Positions 55,101 to 62,773 of a stretch of 64,000 bases of DNA are shown here, piece after piece. The position numbers were made by a program, and so were the translations under genes. Every line of letters starts with the position of its first letter. The first letter of the stretch is position 1. The notes under the pieces were generated by a model. That model saw only the letters and a list, made by a program, of their open reading frames with translations. It was not told the origin of the DNA and made no database searches. Source of the stretch: Phallusia mammillata (taxonomy: Eukaryota; Chordata; Ascidiacea; Phlebobranchia; Ascidiidae); assembly GCA_003260075.1 (NCBI GenBank), contig QLIY01000396.1, forward strand, positions 62,001-126,000. The letters are read 5' to 3'.

Positions 55101-58100
55101 TCAGAGCGGGTTAGAACTCGATTTTTCGAGGACTCGAATTGCCTTGCATTTGTGAATAAAGACTTGTTATCAATAACCGATATTGCGTTGTCGGATTATA
55201 GGACACCCTGACTTACCAGTCAATAGTGCAGCAGTTCACCAAAGCTGGATGTGTTCTACACCGTCTTCGAAAGTTTCCACCCGCTGGGCTTGTAGCAAGC
55301 GTTATGTGGAGATTCTGTGACACTCTTTGACGAAAGAACTGAAGCATTGCTATACGAGAATCAGGGACGTCACTCGCTATTGCTGCTTGTTTAACTTCCA
55401 TCACAATCGCATCAAGTTCGTCCTGATCAAACAATTCCGCATCCTCGCCTGTGAAAAAAGGTTGCAATGTTTATTTTGTTTTTTTGCGATGTTTTTCGCT
55501 CTTCTACAATTTGTTTTTGCGACCTAACAACCTATCTAGATACGCTTGGGAATTTCAGTACAAAATTAAACATACCTGTATTTGGTTCGCAACAAAGAAT
55601 AGTCAATTTGTCTCAAAACTAAGGGCTTCGGTCTAATTTCGTTGATTGTATTTGGCCAATGAGAATTGAAGTTTGCATACTCGGTGGGTTCAAATATTAA
55701 TCCATTTCTATGTAAACCCTTGCGCTTTTTGCATTATGCAATGAACTTATAATTTTGGTACAATGGTAGTAATTTTTTGATGTTATCAAATACTTGACAA
55801 CTTGCAACTAAATTTTAATTGTTCAGTTTGTAGTTGGTTAGCTTCTAACGATTCAAGTGGTAATCTAATCAATAAAAAACAAAACAATGAGACATATAAA
55901 TACAGTAATGCTAAAGATTAAAAAAATACTAAAAATTTTGTGCACTAAAACAACTTCCTGATAACTAGAAAGTTTGCCTGCGCCAAAACCTAAAAAAATA
56001 ACAAAGCATTACCAGTGTTTAAAATGCAGTTAATGTCCTCCAGAAAAGTTTCGCTCACAAGATCTGCATCAGTAAGTAGAAACACTGTGGGTTGGTTTGC
56101 AACTCCACATTTTCGTAAAACTTTCTTCAGCTCCTCGCGAAAATCCACCAAAGAGTAACCGCGCACAATTGAAAGCCTGTAAAACGTCATTAGTTCAATT
56201 TTGGATACCAATGTCACCTTCTAAACCAGGGGTTCCCAAACTTTTTTGGCCTGTGGCCCAAATGTTTATTTAACAGCGATTCGTGGCTCACCACGTGCTG
56301 AAATTTGGGCACAAACAAAAAAGGGGGGGGGGATTCAATTTTGGATACCAATGTCACCTTCTAAACCAGGGGATCCCAAACTTTTTTGGCCTGTGGCCCA
56401 AATGTTTATTTAATAGCGATTCGTGGCTCACCACGTGCTGAAATTTGGGCACAAACAAAAAATTAGCTCAAAAACAGGCAAAATTTTCTAGCAATTTATT
56501 TTTAATGACATACATGCTCCTGAAATTTGGCTACAAGATTCGGAATTCTTTGCAAATATTACGTTTTTCAAAACAAAACGCATAATATCTACAGTATAAC
56601 AAAACAGTAGAATCTGTTCAAATGGCTCTGTGGCCCATTGAAAATGTCTTGGTGGCCTAGTACTGGGCCATGGCCCACAGTTTGGGAACCACTGTTCTAA
56701 ACTATAACAACATTTTCAGTGGTACCAAAAGCAACAGAAGCGATATCAGGGATAGTAACAGTAACAATTGGTTTGCGAACACCAGTACGAACAACACTAG
56801 CAGCAGCAACAACAGGGAAAGCAATGGCTACAACAACAAAAGCAAGTTCAACGTAGCTAACAAGAGCAATAGTAACAACACCAAAAATATCAAAGACAGC
56901 AACAACAACACAAATACCGGAGTACTAAATACCCGTGGTACTACCAACAATAACAGCAACAACAGATATATCAACTGTAAAACAGGACTCATAATGTTAC
57001 ACACATTAGCAGCCAATATAATCTACAAATACTTGAACCATAGTAAACAGCAAAATGAAAACAGTAAAAAACAGAATCGGTACCTGTAAACATGACAGCC
57101 AGCGATCTGCGCTGCCAACTTGCAAGTCGTGGCTTTTCCTGTGCCATCGATTCCAACCAATAGCATGTGAGTACCCGGCTGACGAAACGCACGCGCCGCC
57201 CTAATCACGTGATCGATAGCGGCGTCGAAGAAGACCAGAGGAGGTGCGTTCACATTGCTACTACTGCAAAACATAATACATAATAAGTTAGCAACATAAG
57301 TTGGTCATTTGTCGCTATGGGGATTCACGTGTAACGTTTTAGGGCAGGGTTATTCAACGGGGGCGATATGGCCCACCAGGGGGCGATTTCGTCTGCCGAG
57401 GGGGCGATGGTGACAATTTTGGAAGTTGGGGGGCGATTTGACTTCAAAAGGGGGCGATTTCAACATTACTGATTGTATAAATGTGTACAAGATCTACGAG
57501 ACTCAGCTAACTTTGACTTACAAGCAGATATAATTCGCCTTGCAAACAAACACCAGGGACAAAGGACGCATCGGTATATACATGCTGCTAACTGAATACA
57601 TTGTGTTTACTGGGGATTGTTTGTACTTTTTTGATCTCGAAAGCAAGGTTGGGCATTCAATTAGCCACAGGGGAGACTATATTGAGGCTTTGTACGGTGA
57701 CAGGCCATACTTTTAAATACATCGGTAACGAGCTTTACCTCACACTTGTTTCTCTTTCACGTTGCCTATAGGTCTACACAAGCGCTTCCAAAACTGCGAA
57801 GTATTTCTATCAATTACGATTCTCCTCTACTGAGTAATGCCCCATTGTTTTCAACAAAAGAAGTCAATTGTTTGCGCATAATCGTAATATTGTTTTGTCT
57901 ATGATTGAACAGATTTTTCTTTTTTTTTAAGAATTTAAAAGAATTGCGTGAAATGGAGTTGGCGTGCTGCAATTAAATTATTTGTTAACTGAAGCTTTCG
58001 TGTTGCTAGGTAGGGGGGGGGGGACTATATTGAGGCTTTGTACGGTGACAGGCCATACTTTTAAATACATCGGTAACGAGCTTTACCTCACACTTGTTTC

Positions 58101-58780
58101 TCTTTCACGTTGCCTATAGGTCTACACAAGCGCTTCCAAAACTGCGAAGTATTTCTATCAATTACGATTCTCCTCTACTGAGTAATGCCCCCTTGTTTTC
58201 AACAAAAGAAGTCAATTGTTTGCGCATAATCGTAATATTGTTTTGTCTATGATTGAACAGATTTTTCTTAGATGCGTTTAAAGAATTGCGTGAAATGGAG
58301 TTGGCATGTTGCAATTAAATTATTTGTTAACTGAAGCTTTCGTGTTGCTAGGTAAATCTAACCGCTCACATCTGCTCAAAAAACTTTCATACAAATAACA
58401 ATCTCATAGGGGGGCGATTTTGAGTGGCGATTGCGCCAAAAAGGTTGAAGACCCCTGTTTTAGGGGGAAACAATTTCCATTTTTTCCACAAATAATAAAC
58501 TTGTTCTTTGAGAAGCAATTCGGTAATTAGTGGTATACCTGATTCTCATATAATATTCCTCCAGGAGTGTGGATAAAACATTATGGGAAGGGAGACTTCG
58601 ATAAACACGATTTGCTGTTGGAGCGTTCATGTCAAGAAAGTCACCAAAAATTATCGGTTTTCGAAGCAAAGTTTCTGGTGGGATCGTCACCTACAAACAA
58701 AAGCTTGAAAGTTAGCCAAAAAAGTTATCCTCATAAGTTAACATTAAAAGATTTAAAAAAATGACAGTTACAAACTGGGT

Positions 58781-58859
<79 letters not shown>

Positions 58860-61800
58860 CTGCAAATAGCTTTAAAAAATACTTAAAAAATAATATTTTT
58901 TTAACTGCAGTCATATTTCAATTAAATTTTGGGGGGGGGGAAGGCATGTCGCTTTTAGCACAACATGGGCCAGTCAACGATTTTTAAGTAAATGTACAAA
59001 TCCGTATGAACATTACAGTTGCAGTTTAAGTGCAAATAGCTTTAAAAAATAATATTTTTTTAACTGCAGTCATATTTCAATTAAATTTTTAAAACCTTGA
59101 AGTAGTTGTGAAGATCGTCGGAGAGAAATTGATGAAATGCTGCGCGATCACGCGTGTCCGTAAGCCGGTCGTGAAACACCCGTGATGCTTCGTGAGCGAA
59201 AAGATAAGCGGTAGTCTCGCGTGATACTATCACTGATTCATCAGCCTACAACAAACACAACAAAATTGGAAACGCTATTTGAAATATTACAAAAAAATTA
59301 CAGTTTCTTGACACACAAACTCAGCAAATGTTTTGCTTGCCTAATTCTCCCTAAAATTATGTTAAAAAAAAACTAGAGCAGGAGCTTTACAGATTGGGCT
59401 AGGAAGCTTTTCAAAACCGGCTTAAATGAGAATCTATTTTAAGTCTACCTGTAGTATTCCCTGCATAACAGCTGACAGGTCTCTGAGGTTGAAGGTGTAG
59501 TGAGATTTGTCAGGTGTGGGAAGCATAGCATTGCACATCTTGTAATACACAGCGATCGATGCGCTAACCACCAGGTTACAACATTCCTTTACCTCGGGCA
59601 TGAAATCCCGATTCTCGAGAAAATGTCCCAGTTGAACCTGAATACGTGTGAAAAAAAAACAGCATTCTAGATTTCTTAATATGGGTTAAATTTTAACCAC
59701 AATTTAAGTGTTGTGACGAAATTATATTGCAAAATTAAAATATTTCTGAACACAAAACAAATAGGGGGGGGGGGTTGCACATCTTGTAATACACAGCGAT
59801 CGATGCGCTCACCACCAGGTTACAACATTCCTTCACCTCGGGCATGAAATCCCGATTCTCGAGAAAATGTCCCAGTTGAACCTGAATATGTGTGAAAAAA
59901 ACAGCATTCTAGATTTCTTAATATGGGTTAAATTTTAACTACAATTTAAGTGTTGTAACGAAATTATATTGCAAAATTAAAATATTTCTGAACACAAAAC
60001 AAATAAACTATCAAAAACACAGCTTGTAAAAGACATGCGCATTGGTGCAGGTTAAGGATACAAATTCTACGTAACTGTGAATCGTAAGTGCGTTTACATA
60101 TCATGTACGTTGTACTGACCATTTGTTGTGTACACACTCGGCTAAGGACATTTTTTTAAACAATTAACATGTCAGATCGTGACAATTAACATAAAAAACA
60201 TTTAGACCTGGTAAATATGCTGCAGAGAACGCGTTGAGGGCTGTGGCAAAGCGGGGGGGGGGGTCGCGACAATTAACATGTCAAATCGTGACAATTAACA
60301 TAAAAAACATTTATACCTGGTAAATATGCTGCAGAGAACGCGTTGAGGGCTGTGGCAAAGCGAATACTGTAAAGTGTTTGAGAAACCTCGCACTCATTAT
60401 GCTTCTTCCACCACCAGGCGGCGCTGCAGTGGCGGCAAGTGTGACGTCAACGATGCTCTTCCACGATAATCGTTTGACGTCATAAAATCCGCCGAGATCA
60501 AGAAATTGCCTGAAGAGTAAACAAAAACAAACGTGATTATTATTTGTGTTTTTATTGGAGCAATGAACTGTGCCTGTATTCTGTACCAAACAAACACGAA
60601 TCAAAAGTTTAACTAAATCTATAACTTAAAAGTTCGGCAATTTTTGTCAATTAAAACTATACAATTTGTTCTTTCATGTAACTCTTAGATTCGGGTAGTT
60701 GAAAGTCACTTTATTGTTTTGTTTCAAACCTGAGTAGTTCGAGGGGTGGTTGCGATCCATGCTTATCCTTGGACGGCATGTTGATGTCATTTACAAATGC
60801 GACCGCCTTCTTACCGCGAGGAGGTCCCACTGAATCTCGTGACCGTTTCACCAACTTGTTATGGATTTGAGCCTTTGAAATTATAACATATATGACACAG
60901 TTATGGAGTCATAGGTGTATTTATTAAGCGCGAATTCACTCCTTTGCTGGCAATCCACCAGTTTAAGCCAATAGAACACACAATTCATGCGTTTAACCAC
61001 ATTTTACGCACCTTTTACGTTTAATCTATAAATTTACTCACACAATTTTGCACAAGGCTATTTAAAACTAGATTTGGGTAAATTGTTCACTAAAATCGCC
61101 CAGTAGAACTTAACAAAGACACCGGACAAGAATTATGTGTCACATAAACTAATATTAGTAACTAAAAAAGAGCAAATAGTTGAAAATATAAATTAAACTA
61201 AAATCTTTTGCCTGTCAGAACTTTAACAAAGCAATCAAGTTCTTTAATTATACCTGACATGAAGAAGGTTGGGTCAAAGCACTAAATTGAATCGTGTTGA
61301 TGACAAGATCACCGGTCTTCGCCTTTGTTGCTATTCCTAACAAATTTGCAAATAGAGTTGTTAGATTTTGTAACAATTGAACATGGGATCTTCGCAACAA
61401 AAAAATGAGTACAAAGCGTGCATTTACGCTAACAGCTAGCTCTTGCATATAAGAAGTTTAAGACAGCAGTGGAATATGACAAAGATAACACAGGACTTTT
61501 TTCCCCGGTTTATTTTAATTATTTTCTGCGTCATAAAGTTTACTGCCTATTTAAGCATTATGTAACTGATTACGGTGACCTAAATAGAACGAAACGCCAG
61601 TACAAAGAATCAGAAGGCATAAATCAGCATTACTGGTAGAGCATATCACAAGGAGGAGGGTGCTAAAAGGAGTAACATTGGATACAACCGCATTTTTTCT
61701 GCACCATCAGAAAAAAAATTCATCAAACCTGGTTGCGTAATCTTTCCTGGAATATCCTCCATCTCAAAACCATGTGACGCCAAAGTATCCTGTTGGTGCT

Positions 61801-62687
61801 GGCTGGTCACAATCCCCAGGTTGACGATGTTTTGTAAAATCGATGATGTTTTCTCGGCGCTGTGAAAAACGTCACCTAGGATTGTGCCTGGGTCTGTTCT
61901 CGTCCCACCAACTGTGTTCAGTTTTCCTAAAATGTTCTAAACAGATAGAGACAAAAGAATTACTGATGCTGCACATTGGTTATTTAACATTGAAGTCAAA
62001 ATATTAAAACACTAGACACAGACGTAAAAGTAACTTGAACAAAAATACAACTGCCCAATGTGTGCGCGGAACGTAAATCAATAATCCCAGTTGTTGTTAT
62101 CATCATCAGTACAAGGGACTGTGTTGTTCTCAATATGCTACGGGCAAACATACGACTTGCACAGAGGCAGAATTATTGCAAAAAAGTGTCCTTCTGAGAT
62201 GAACAGACAAATTCAACAAACTCTGTACAAACAAAAGTAATTTTAGAGACACAATTAAAAGTTACCTGTAGCAAAGCAGTTTTTCCAACTCCACTGTCGC
62301 CAGTTAACAATACTGGACATTTGTTGAGAAGAAGTAAAGCTGTCAGGAATGAATATCGAATCTGCAACAACAAAAATTTTTCTGTTTTTGTTGAGTAAAC
62401 TACACATAAAGATGATGTTTACATATACACTACATTATTCATATATATTATACGAAAATGCTGTTTAAAAAGTACATGATGCTTTGACTGAATGGCCTTT
62501 ACGTGCATTTATATTTAATGTACGTAATCGACAGATTATGTTTGACATACAGCCACTCAACAAGGCAAAAAGTTCGAATTTACCTGAACAATTTAGTCAA
62601 AACATCAAAATAAAAACCTCCACTTCATCTTATTTCGTACAGAGGTATCAATCAGAAAACAAAAAAATCAAATTTAAGTGGTAGTAC

Positions 62688-62773
<86 letters not shown>

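Noticed and set aside
56670..57089. Asn/Ser-rich 139-codon open frame on the plus strand
   Set aside because: It comes from an AAC/AGC simple repeat inside a dynein intron, and its start lies in a hAT end.
58781..58987. Polyglycine open frame
   Set aside because: It is only the translation of the 77-base G tract and following intron sequence.
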